Below are positions 21,301-33,087 of a DNA stretch of 64,000 bases, piece by piece. Made by a program: the position numbers and the translations under genes. The stretch is from assembly GCA_030141605.1 (NCBI GenBank), contig JAQGDQ010000022.1, positions 310,001-374,000 of the forward strand. The letters run 5' to 3'. Origin of the DNA: Tubiluchus corallicola (taxonomy: Eukaryota > Priapulida > Priapulimorpha > Priapulimorphida > Tubiluchidae). Under the pieces are notes generated by a model. It was not told the origin of the DNA. It saw only the letters and a list, made by a program, of their open reading frames with translations, and did not search any database. Each line of letters opens with the position of its first letter. Position 1 is the first letter of the stretch.

Positions 21301-24300
21301 CCTGTTACACGTAATTTTTTTTACATCTCCGTGTAACACTAGTTGGATTACACCCTCTACAAAGTCAATACCATCTCGCTTCAAGGATCTAATTAGTACA
21401 TGCAGTTCTATTCGCTGTCTATATGTCAAGCCAGAAACCTGAAATAAATAAAAATACTTTAGCTGTGCCTAATCTAAGAAAAATGATTCGTTTGAACGAA
21501 AGTATAACAACCTACTGATTAGAAATTTGATTGTGATGCTGATTTCATATTTTTCAACATTTTATATTATCAACCAATTTTTAAGTAAACGTACTGTATT
21601 AAGGAACCGTATCAGTGGTGCTAATGGGATTCGCAATTAGCAACTGCAAAAAATTTAGGCTATAGCATTCCCCAGGACCCCATTCCTCAGGACCTCTTGA
21701 CACAGTTGGTGCTAGGTGAAAGAGCCGTTACCATGTCTGTTGCGATGAAGTTAAGCAACACTGAGTTTGGTTAGTAAACGGATGGGTGACTACTGCGAAA
21801 TTACTACATTGTATCTTCATCTAGCACACTGCCTCTGACAATTCTCTCGCGTAATGAAGCCGTAACGACATCTGTGCCAACTTGGCATCATACCTTCGCT
21901 AGGTTTTAGGTTCTAGATAAACAAGGTTATAGGTCAACCACAAACATTTACGTCAAGACAGGTCCTGCCATTGAAATGTTTCGCGTTTACGAAGAAAAAC
22001 GTAAAATTGGGCAGGCACAAATATGTGCAACCATGAATATTTTGTTTAATTGCAAACCTAGACAAACATACCTGACTGATATCAAGTTCTTCAGCACAGA
22101 ATAGCTTTTCTAACTTGTCAAGATCCACTAAAGGGAAATGAACCCTGCTTTTTCTCCACACTGTTTTCTTTGAGTCTGAGAAATAGAATAAACAAAACTA
22201 ATAAATTTAGTTTGAGCATGGCAAAAATGTAAATATAAAAATAATCTCAGTGTTGCTTAACTTTATACCAACAGGCACCTGCAAGGTATGACGTAAGCAG
22301 CAGATAAAAAATTTATTCAGACTTCCTTCGTTCGTCCGATCATCATCTCCAACTAAAAGCTATTCGACTTTTTTCTCTTTTCACTTTTTAGAACGATTGC
22401 TGAATCGATGTTGCTACAAATATCAATTGTTAAGCAACAAGACACAGAATATGCAAATGTACAGAAGGATTCTATTATCTATATTGCAAAAACAACAATT
22501 AAGATTTGGTACAACTACTGAGGTGAAGCGAGGTAAATTACTAGCTAAGCTTGGCTGAAAAGTTAAACTTTTCACTGCGCTTGGTTAAACGAGTAAATTG
22601 CTTAGTCTGCGGGAAAAACTGCTTCTGGGCGATTTCTTTTGCCAAACTATCTCTGGCCATTTCCCTCGTTGCGGGAAGAGTGCACACATCCGACTTTCGC
22701 AAAAACTCCACTTATGCCGGCCTAGTGTGTTACGTTGCAGTCTACATAGTTAACGTGGTTCTGGTCCCCCCAAGATCCAATATTAGTTTACCTTGAACTG
22801 AGTACTGAATTCCAGCTCGCAGCATGGCAAATGTACGTAAATGCCTGATTTTAACCGAACCAATACAGCCCGAAAACTCAAAATTATCAGCCACTTTTTT
22901 ATTTAAAAGATAGAAGAATTCTTAAGTCCCAAAACCTCAAACAAAAGCCAAAACGTAAAAATATGAGAAATTTATTAATTGAAGGAATCTGACCAGCCAT
23001 TCACAGAGCATTAACATATACCTTCATTTCCCAGAACATATGTTACACAAGTTTCTAGCTCAGCACTGTGCATATTGGTTAAATTAGGGACACCAAATTA
23101 CTTGTTTATGTCTAACGCACCTGAATCATTATTCTGAGGCAGCTTTTTCCACAGAAGGCGTTTCATCTTTTTGTTTGGCTTTCTTACTGTTAAGCTCTTT
23201 GTTTCCTGTGCTTCATGGACGGCAAAAGTGCACTCTTCAGCCATTTGTGCAGTTTGTTCAAACGTCTCCAACTCTGCTGATGGCAGCAACAGTGACTGCA
23301 ACGGTGGATTGCTGGCAGGAATAATTTTATCATCTGTATTTAACTCAGATTTAGCATTGCTACTGTCACTGTTGTTTTTTCTATTCGCTTCTCCTACACA
23401 TTCTGTCTGCGTTGCACGTGTGATGGTTAATGTCTTATCATTCAGTGTCACCTTGATAGAATTTTTCAGCATTTCTTCAGCCAAATCAAATTTATGGCCC
23501 AAAACAAGTTTCTCGACTGACGCCTCCATTAGTTGCCAAATTCGATCACTGTAAAGCAAAAAAACCGTGTTCTCCTGTGCCGTCTTAAGGGCAAGTTCAT
23601 CTTGAATAAAATTTCATTGACACTGGTGATACTGATCACGTAGTTGTCTACTTCTTTTGGTGTATTTGACAATTCTATGTTGTATACTTTTATCAATTGT
23701 AATTATTTGCCTTGCATTTTCTCGACCAGTATGAAAAAGGACTGTGAGTCTTACACAATCTTTTTAATAAAGTAGAGTAGTACTGTTATAATGAACCATA
23801 TTCTTGAAATGTAGCGAACACTGGTACATTCGTCATATTAATCTAAAGTTTAGTTAATTATTTATAAGTTAAACAATGCCAACATCATGCGTGGTTTAGC
23901 CAGTAAGCCACCTCAAGTATTAACGACTACCATAATGTGTATCTTAACATAGACATACCGCAGAATCAGTATTTCGTTGAGACGAGAAAAACACTTTTTC
24001 TTCAAAAATATTGGCATATTTAATATTTATTGCCTTTTTATGTAATCATAAACAATGTTAAAAGTAAAATTTAATTTAAAAAATGTCTTCGTCACTTCCT
24101 TTTTAACTTAACTCAAGAGACCAACTGTGTTGATATCAATCACTTAGACGAAATGATTTGAAGAAATTCATTTACCTCTTTCCTAGCATTTCCAGATAGT
24201 AAGCTTGTTGCAGGATCGTTTTCAAATGAAGAACTTTTGGAGTACCAATCACCTGTAAAGCAAAAAATGTCACACTTTATTTGTGAAATAGAAATCTGTT

Positions 24301-27300
24301 GCAATTCCAGTTTTTATTTACCAGTAAGGAGCTTAATGTCCAGTTCAAGTGGATAATTCCGCTCAGGCCAAGTCCGCTATCTCTGTCCATTCACATTAAC
24401 ATTCGCATTGGGTCAAGTACTGTTCTTGGTCTTCTAGCTATTGCCGAAACATATTACAAATTGAAAAGCAACTAAAAGCAGTAGCAGATATAACTTTTAT
24501 TTTTCTGATCTGATTTACAAAACTCTTGTGGTTCACTCGGTACGTTTTTGCACTCTATACTTCCAGCTGGCATTAGCGACAAGATAATGAATATTATTGA
24601 TTTTTAAATGGAAAAATCAACCCAGAAATCAATCAATCAATAACTTATTAAATAAAAAAAATCTATAAACTAGCTGAACAAATCAACTAACAATCAAATT
24701 AACCATCCAAACAACAATCAAGTTAATTAATCATTTAACCAACGATCAAATCTATCAATCGTTTAACAAACAAACAAATCAATCAGTCATTCAGTCAAGA
24801 AGTAAATCAATCGTCCAGGCAACAAACAAGTCCATCAAACAGTTAATCAATAAAGAGTGGATTCCTATAACTCTTCGATTTCTATAAGCCTTCGAACTAT
24901 GAACGCTTTTAAAATAAATCATGGAAAACAGCAAACCTGTCCGAGTAATTCATCAAAGACATCGGTAACTGATCCGGTAACAACATTCTTGCGCTCTAGT
25001 CTTTGATCTTCTCTTTGCGAGTTGTCAAACGTTTCGATTTGAACCTGAAGATCTTCATCTGAGATGTGGCGCAACTCGCGCAGTATGTTTATTAGACATA
25101 ATCCTGCTCAATATCAATAACAACTTGCTTGAACAAACCCTTTCACATTCATCTAACAACAGCAACTACCAACTTTTCATGCGTTATTAACGTAAGTTCA
25201 GTTTTTATTTGTTGGACTATTTAATCTTTTAGCAGTAATTTTACTTTCTGCACATTGTCGATATGTTTTACGATGTTTTTAATGGACATATAAGTCTCTT
25301 GACTTCCGTTCATAGATGTATTATAAATAAATAATAAAAATTAATTTAACAGACATCAAATCTAAACCTTCGTCTTTCTGCTTGTGACTTTTTAGTAAGT
25401 CCGAATGGACAGGTGTAAAGCCCATACTTTGACAATGACTGCTGCCAGTTCAGGTAAATAAAAAAACTGACAACTTCCGACTGTTATAAGACGAATATAT
25501 AGAACTTAAACACTATATAAAGCGCCAATACTGAGTAATGCCCAGGTGTAGGCTAATAAAAAAGTGACTGACGAAAGCCAAAACATCTGTTCAAAAAGTG
25601 ACTCAGCCTGATCAGACCTGAGGTAAAGCCATCACTAAAAATGGCTATAAGTAATAACGCTCAGTGAAAACATTAATTTAAATCTTACCTATAAATTCTT
25701 GTCTAAATCTGCGCCTCTGACTAGAATCTTTCGTTGAAATAATGATACTATTAATAAAAGCCAAAACAGCAGTCTTTTGTGAGATGGTATCTGAATTTTT
25801 TAGTTCTTCAATAAGAAATCCAAACATATAAGCAGCTCCTTTTTCCACCTAGAAGGAAATTCGGCAACACCTTTATAACATTAACATTTAACATGCATAA
25901 AAAGGATCGAGAGAAAAACGGGATATGAAGAACATTCTTTACGTCGCTACGAAAAACAAAGCGTAACCTAATAGTTGTCACCTTATGTGTTGGCTACGAC
26001 AGTTAAGCAGTGCCGAATCCTAGTTAATAAAAGGATTGGTTATGGCCAGGGAGATAATATGAAAAAGAGAGAAACTATTCTTTCCAGTTTCATCTGCCAT
26101 TACTGCCTTCAATTTTTCTTATTAAAGTAAGATGCACACGCATCTGAACAGCGAGAGACTCACCTGCTGGTCCAATATCTCGTCTTAAAAGGTAGTCCAT
26201 TATATATATATATATATATAATGAATATATATCTGCGCAAAAGCAGGAATACTTTTATTAGAAGGTGCAAAGTGCAAAGTGCTGCAGCGCCCCAAAGATC
26301 ACGCAACCGTATAAATGTGTGCCCGAAAAAAGTATGAAATGTGTGCCCGTAAGAATTATTAATCCGTGCGCACGAAATACTAATTTACATTGGGTTTCAT
26401 GGTTCCTTTATTCGTGATTTATACTTTATTTAGTAAAATGTACTTTCAGCAGACGTAAAATTGAACTGAGTAATGTGAAATTTATCTTGTTAAGGGTACT
26501 ATGGTATTATGCGTTGAGCATTATGACAATTAGCATTAAATATTCAGTGCGAAAAACTAGTATAATAAAAGCTTGGGCGATGTAGGAGATATTTTTAACT
26601 TTAATTCTACAAGTGTGTCAGCAACAGTGTGATTTGTAGTTACTGTGTAGTCACTTTGTAACTTCATAGTGAAATGCAAATTAAATATTTTCACGATGTG
26701 TAGAATAGACGCTCTTCTATGTATTGTAATTTTAAATTTTTATTCACACAATAAAATTAATTATGAATCATTAATTTTTAGGAACTAATGGTGTAGACAC
26801 GTATCCTAGCTTTTAAAAATTGAGATTCTTAAGGCTCCCACATAGAGGTCAAAGACATTAACATTAAGTAACTCATACCTCTCATAACTCATAAAACCAG
26901 GCGATTCTAATATATAATACATAATACATGTGCAGGTTTAGCCTAATGGTAATACGTCCGCTTTCCGTCTGGGAGGTCGTGAGTTTGATGCCGTGGCCGG
27001 GTCATACCAACAACTTTAAAAATGGTACATGTTGTTCCTCTGCCTGGTACTTGGTATTTAGGGTAAAAGTGGGGTATATAGTCTCTGTTATGTAGGTATA
27101 GTATTGTTATTTACAGTCAAAAACTCGTGAGCTTATGTTAATTGTTATCTAAAAACCGACTTTATTAAAAAGATTATCATTATTATATAGAGGCATGTTA
27201 GAAATTTGCATGCATAGGAATTTGTTACAAAACTGATATAGGCGCTCAGCTGCAAGTGTTTAAGTGCTTGAGACAAAATTTGAAAACATGACAAAGTTGT

Positions 27301-29512
27301 AATAGAGGAAAATAGGGTAAACCAAATTGGACTAGAAATATGCAAGTGATAATTAGTCAAGGGTATGCTGGGTATCGTGCACATTGGTTAGTCTCTCTGT
27401 CTAGCTTAACTCAGCTTTTCATAAATCTGATATAAAGCGAGGTGTAGTTACTTGTAGCAGTTGTCATTCATTAATCTGGATCTGTGCGTACGATTGTATT
27501 AATTCGTGATCAACATTTCATGCGCACGGATTAGTAATTCGTGGCCACGAATTAATATTTCGTGCACACTGATGATACGAATTAAATTTTTTCACCATGT
27601 CGCTTCGGGGCTCTGTAGAAAATTATGTAAATCGTGCAGGAAAATACACTGCTTCATGTTAGCACTTTGAGATCGAGAATTAGTCATACTTGATGCATCA
27701 ATGAGGATCATGACACGCGTTCAACTATAATTAATAAAGCTCAGAACTCGAACTTTTCAAAGACTTTTCGGATGTCAACATACCTGGCCGAAGAGTCTTA
27801 TTCATTCGGCAATGATTATGCGCTACTACCAACTATAGTTGAACTCGTGTCACCTCTAAGTATGCGTACCACTTCAACAGTTTGTAGGGCTTTTAGAATA
27901 ACCGAGTGTCCTTTCTGAGAATACACGCATATGGCAGAGAGAATGTTAAACACTGGTCGTTTAGCTAAGCCATTTGCTGTATCCAGCACTGAAACATAGA
28001 TAACAATATTATGTAAAAAACATCAAATGCGACATGACCGTATTTGAGAAATATTTACATAAAAAAGATAATTTTTTTAAAAGACAAAAAAGATGATAGA
28101 TAACAAACAAACAAGATACATGACAAAAAAACATTAAATCGTTAGAAAAAAGCACCCATCTGTGCTATAATGGTTATAATATACGCGTTAATACAGGTGA
28201 AACGTGTGTTCAGGTCACCCAGGGATAATTGGTTTATTTTTATAAAGTTCGGCTTACTTATTAGCATGAATAAAAACCAGAAAGTTTACCCCTAACGAAA
28301 TTAGAACCGCAAATTTCACTTTCCACAATGTAGACAAAAGCAGAAGGAAATTGCAGCAAATTCTTCACCGATTCAACAGCTTCCAGTTGCAGTAATGACT
28401 CAGTAAAATCTTGGCATCCAACTCCGCTCAAACACCGCAAACATTCCGTCAGAACCTAAAAAATGTCATTAGAAATGAATTAATATTCATGAGGCTGTCA
28501 GAAACCGCTGGCCTTTGGGCTTTTGTGAAGCGAAGCATCAAAGGAAATTTTGGCGCCTTGCTTGCATTTGTTGTATAGTTGTTTAGTTTGGTTAATTTGA
28601 GAGGGCCATTTTTTACTTTGATGAATTCGGTGGAAGTTTCTTGTTAAGAATTCTGTTGCTCGACGTGTCTTGAAATGCAGTTAAGAACTAATAACTTTGT
28701 TAATAGAATACAGACACTCACTTTGAATACAGTATCTCACTTTGTGTGACATGCAGTTACGTTTTAAATTTTAAATTAAGGCGCATAATAATGTTACAGA
28801 AAATATAAAATATGCGCACTAGCTTGCTTCTTGTCCTACGATCCAAAATTCAAAGAAAAGTTGATCAATATACCTTTCGTTACAAGTTTTTGATGTTAGT
28901 TTGACAAGAAGTACCTATAAACTTAAATTTAAATCCTTGTAAATTAATGAAGGGACTAACGCACAGTACTTAATTTTTGGACAATTTTTTGCTAGAAATT
29001 CAATTATGACCAGTTCACTTCATCATTAACAGTACTGTGTCTTTGGCTTAACAGTGTATGGCTGTTTGTTAAAATAAAAACAACAATATTTAATAATTCA
29101 TGAATGGCAATTTATAAGAAAACTACAATTTAAAATTTAAGGTATAAACCTAAAATTCGGTCTACATTGGTCCACATACCTCACAGCCGTTTAGAGAAAT
29201 AAACTGTTGACACCACGAATCGTCTGCATTAGCTAGTTGATTTGTGACGTACTGCATATTTTCAACGGTAGGCTGTTGAATAAGTTGTAAGCAGTATTGA
29301 ACTGTAAAAAAAACCGTGGGTAAAAATTTGTAAAAGGCTTTATACTAAGCTCGTCGTTTGTTAACTGAATGTATAGAGAATATGGTAGCAGCTACCGTTT
29401 AACTAAAAATCTCACATTGCGATACATACAACTAATTAACTAAACAATTAGCTATCAGTTATTTCATAACATGCTTACCTTCGAAGCGATTGTCGTCGCA
29501 CTGGCTGTTCAT
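16948..29512 (-). CDS. INF2-like: Formin, INF2-like (DID plus FH2, no FH1)
   Basis: Eighteen exons in transcript order: 29512-29479, 29301-29180, 28455-28290, 27988-27870, 25848-25689, 25103-24937, 24252-24176, 23548-23121, 22175-22072, 21438-21265, 20945-20688, 20109-19943, 19344-19230, 19127-18969, 18567-18483, 18160-17894, 17757-17678, 17220-16948; total 984 aa, all in phase. Residues 12-256 follow the armadillo-like DID of inverted formin 2 (SWCQQFI, ECLRCLSG, VLDTANGLAKRPVF, FRQEFIG). The FH2 domain spans about 408-778: lasso Trp in KRLLWKKL, then TVWRK, LLYGLQQVPHLP, GNFLN (598-602) and GSLLHHL. Formins of this type nucleate and sever actin. Odd points: no polyproline FH1 before FH2, and the usual GFKL is GFAP. 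The tail (779-984) shows no clear WH2/DAD or CAAX end. The donor of exon 4 is uncertain (27870 or 27873), and the start Met could lie upstream. Confidence 0.85.
17305..17440. repeat. SINE-like element with tRNA-like head
   Basis: In the last formin intron. GTATAAGGCGAGGTCGAG, then TACTTTGATTCTCACTCTG, resemble box A and box B of a tRNA-derived head. The same arrangement (GGATAAGGCACCCGC, then GATATTCACTCTGG) recurs at about 54935-54995. Confidence 0.35.
17560..17633. repeat. GAT/GGT triplet microsatellite
   Basis: (GAT)n followed by mixed GGTGAT and GGT units in a formin intron. Confidence 0.9.
18338..18420. repeat. CTG/CAG triplet microsatellite
   Basis: An interrupted (CTG)n tract, then GTAGCAG units, sits in a formin intron between exons 18567-18483 and 18160-17894. 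An open frame here is only poly-Cys and poly-Ser. Confidence 0.85.
21740..21815 (+). repeat. 5S rRNA-derived SINE-like sequence, copy 1
   Basis: In a formin intron, opposite strand to the gene. GAAGTTAAGCAACACTGAG, TTTGGTTAGTA and CGGATGGGTGACTACTGCGAA follow in order and spacing the internal promoter of eukaryotic 5S rRNA (box A, intermediate element, box C). The 5' half of 5S is not recognisable, so this is a retroposed 5S-derived SINE (SINE3-like) or a 5S pseudogene, not a working gene. Confidence 0.65.
24600..24855. repeat. Drifted (AATC)n / (CAAT)n satellite
   Basis: In the formin intron between exons 25103-24937 and 24252-24176. Repeated AATCAATCAATC, AACAATCAA and AACAAACAAATC units with many substitutions. 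Confidence 0.65.
26186..26232. repeat. (TA)n microsatellite
   Basis: Two TATATATA runs around AATGAA in a formin intron, next to the fold-back element. Confidence 0.85.
26295..27620. mobile_element. Fold-back / MITE-like element with palindromic subrepeats
   Basis: In formin intron 4. The left arm (about 26295-26395) and the inverted right arm (about 27500-27620) share GCCCC(G/A)AAG and the longer TTTC(G/A)TGCGCACGGATT. Units such as CGTGCGCACGAAAT recur, and one perfect 20-bp palindrome lies at 27535-27554. The interior is AT-rich with no transposase frame. A tRNA-derived SINE-like sequence sits inside it. Confidence 0.5.
26930..27110 (+). repeat. tRNA-derived SINE-like element
   Basis: Box A-like TTAGCCTAATGGTAATACG and box B-like GTGAGTTTGATGCCG lie at tRNA spacing and lead into CCGGGTCATACCAA. 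A non-tRNA body follows (ATGGTACATGTTGTTCC, CTGCCTGGTACTTGG). Head plus unrelated body is typical of a SINE. The T arm is too mismatched for a functional tRNA. Confidence 0.6.
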
Positions 29513-32500
29513 ATTTCTTGTAAATATCCTCCGTTTACGAGTTATAAATATTCTCAAAAACCAAATATCGCAGACAAAAGAAATATCAGTGTTCCTCTTT
29601 ACAAACGCTTGGGATTCTCAAAATATCCTAGCCGTTGATAATGATAATCACTTTAAACTGTACTGCTGTTTTAAAAAATTAAGATGGTCATCAATTATTA
29701 TCAGCATTTGTAATGTTTACTTGCGGTGTTCCTATGACCAAACGAAATACAAAACAAAGGAATTATCTCTTACAAATAAACTGCCATAATGTTAAATAAC
29801 TTCTAACTCTAATGCATAATAAATTTTCTTCAACGTGCTACTGGTTCATATACCTAAATGTGTGTTGTGGGAGGCATGAAAGACACAGTCCGTTGAATTC
29901 GTTTTCTCGTTACAAGGACCGTGAAGGGTCTGATCTGAAGGGGTGAGATCTCAATCGGAACCATTGCAACATAAGTTCTTTGAAAAGTTCTTCAATTTTC
30001 ACCGAAAATAAAAAGCAGTACTGCTGTGTTTCTATATTTTTACATTACATGGTCTGTGAAAACTGGAACATTGTTTATCACTCACAGAACACCACCTTTA
30101 AACAACCCGCCCAAGTTTGTTTCTTTCAGGTTCGCTGTAATATTGGCCTATAATAACATAGACGGTTTTCGTGACTCATCGTCTGTTTGGAAAATTATAA
30201 AACACAACCGCTGCGATGCGTAACTAAGAGTTGCAAATAATAATATGTAGGATCTAGGAAGATAAGCCCAAGCGTGTCACTGATTTCAATTGCATGACAA
30301 ATTTGTTTATTATACACATTTGTGATTAACAAAAGTCTGGCGGAATGCTGTTACTTCACTTGGTCCGTTTGACTGCTTATTTGTTTATTTTATTTTGCTT
30401 TGTTTGGTTGTCTGTTCGTTCATTTGTCTGTTTACAAGCCTGTAAATGGCACTGTCTGAATTAACATTACAACAGTTCCGTTAAAAGGTATTTTTCAAGA
30501 CCATGTTCACAATGTATCTTCAACAATAAACAACAATTATTACGCTTAGAGAGAGGGAGAGGGTTAGACAGCACAAGAGCGAGACAGACAGACAAAGAGT
30601 GAGAGCGAGAGAGAACGCAGAACAGAGAAATGGAAAGGGGGAGAGAGAGGAAGAGGAAGGATCAATAGAAGAGTTTTACATACAAAATAACAGTACAGAT
30701 GAGACACTTTGTACGGTTTATTGAAGTAATGATCGTACTACACCATGCAAATTATTCACAATCTTTAGAGTTTATCTTACTTCTAAAAATATAAGACATT
30801 AGGATTAGATAATGACTTGACTAACAAATCAAATCGCGAAATCATTACCATTATAACTTACTGGTTTACTTCTTATACCAAAAATTACTTTATACCAAAA
30901 ATTAATTATTACTTTTTACCAAACAGTAAGTAACAAAAAGAAAAGTAGAAAGCAGCATTTTTGTAGAAATTTTACCTATTTGCATCTGCTGGTCTAATGT
31001 ACATTTCTCGGAAATGTACTCAAACTAGAATCACTGGGTTTTCTCACTTTAATGACACTAAAAACAAGTAACAGTGCAGCTTAAAACCCAAACAACTTTA
31101 TTAAAACCTACTTTGACAGTATTTAGATTGTATATTTGTTTTTGTGAAGATTCTTAAATAAGGAACAAAAAAATGCATAACCAAATTATGTAGTCATAGC
31201 TACATATGATCCTGTCTTGCAAAGACATAGCAATGCTGATTTATGAAATCCAAAATTTAGACTTTAATAAGGGTACTCTGGGTTTCACAGTAAACAATGC
31301 ATGTTTTTCCTTTTATAGTCTGCATTACTTCTCCTTTTGCCAATAGGTGTCACAGCATATTTGGATGATGCTACATAACATAAATTACAAACAAGTTAGC
31401 TAACCATTGCTTTAAATAAAACGCAGTGATGCCAATCAAATACTTCGCAAGTAGTGTGCAACCTCTTACTATATACCGTAGCCAGAAAGTGAAATGCATA
31501 GTTATTACTGTAAGGCTATAACCTTCATACAATGTAAGAAACACAATGAATATTTATAACAAAATAAACAAAAATAAATAGCATTTGCAAGTTCAGTCCT
31601 ACTTCTAATTTTAGTGAACATTATAAGGACTTGTACCATCGCACTTAAACTACAAAACTTTCTCACTTTTCGTTTAATAATGGACGGAATGTGTGTCTAT
31701 CACAATATGCATTACCACCAAATGCCATAACACAAACAAAACCATAAAACAAATTGCTGTTAGTAATCCTGAACACAAAATAGCAAATTTTAACCATAAA
31801 CAACAATTAAAATAGCATACAGTTTTATATCAAAAAGGTTTTAATATTTTCATTTCAAAATGCAAATATCTTCAACAGGAGAACCTTAGCAAATTCAAAA
31901 CTGACAGCTGGTTACCCAAAAATGGTTCCACAAACGACATATCCAGAGGCACTTATGCCTATGTTGGTCAGGAATGTCACCTACAAATATTGGGTTGGAA
32001 TGGATCTCATGCTTCATGTAAACTTAATGTCACATCAACGGAACTATTCATTGACTTAACAAGTGCTAATATTTCTATGAAGTGGTCCACTAGGCTTTTC
32101 TAAAACTGATGTCTTCAGCTATTTTGCAATAATCTGCCTCCTACCATAAACATTCTTGGTTAGAATTAAAAGCTATAGTGTCCTCTCATTAGTTAAGAGC
32201 AAATAGAACTTATATAGAGTATAGGCCTAACATATGAAGACATATCATAATCACTTTTTCTTTGCCACATAATACTGAGGCAAAAATTTAACAAAAATGG
32301 AAAAATGAATGCAAGATTCACAGGACAAGTGCTCGTCCTGAAAGAACAGAACAGTTAAGACCGTGTTGGAATGAACCAATTTTATAATATCTTTCAGATA
32401 ATAACCCATGATAACTGTGGGAAAACTTAGGAAAAGAAATGCCATTTTTGTTCAAAATTTAGTATGCATTAGATAACAGCGTGCATTTTTACAAGGAAAT

Positions 32501-33087
32501 TGTTCGTTAGTTCATTTTAACAAGAAAATTTTCCTAATTTCTTATTATGGCTACCAATAGATGTAGTTTATTATCACATTTTTATCTCACACAAATATAG
32601 TTCACCTGCTGCAACAAAATGAAAATAATGTCTGACACTGTCCATATTTTAACAATATGAGGGGATGTGCTTACAGTTTACTAAATGCAATTTATGCTAA
32701 AAATTCACAAAATCTTAACCACCAGGACATATTCACTAAAACACACAGCTACACTATGTACAAATCCTTTGATAGACCAGCTTAATTAAAGCAATTACAT
32801 CTGGGCTATTAAAATTTCAACAAATTCTGAATAACTATAATAGCAATAAAAAATGGGATACACAACACACAGGATTAAAAGAAATCTGATACAAATATCA
32901 CAATGTAAATAAGATGGGTAACCACGTTTGTAATATCACATAGAACACTTGTGCATAAGTAAAAAGTACAAATAGTAATCAAAACTTCACTAACCGAGAA
33001 AAGCATAAATTATCATAAACTAAAGCATTCCTCAACTGCTATATATGTTATATGAGATCCACTGCTATAATAACAATACATGCTGCA
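29513..33087. other. Spacer between WDR17 3' end and formin 5' end
   Basis: No coding region is supported. The right part should hold the WDR17 3' UTR (minus-strand AATAAA at 32572-32567, about 515 bases past the stop, is one candidate end). The left part should hold the formin promoter and any untranslated exon. A GA-rich tract lies at 30543-30662. Confidence 0.55.
30543..30662. repeat. GA-rich low-complexity tract
   Basis: About 120 bases of AGAGAGGGAGAG, GACAGACAGAC and GAGCGAGAGAG units, purine-only for long stretches on the plus strand. Confidence 0.8.

Noticed and set aside
23171-23554. 127-codon plus-strand frame
   Set aside because: Exact antisense of the formin exon 23548-23121, whose minus-strand reading is spliced in phase and matches the family.
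26940-27015. Possible functional tRNA gene
   Set aside because: Promoter boxes are present, but stems do not pair and a SINE-like body follows.
27854-27869. Extension of formin exon 4 to a GTGACA donor
   Set aside because: It would leave phase 1 and put a stop in the next exon. The donor at 27870 (or 27873) keeps the frame and matches INF2 length.
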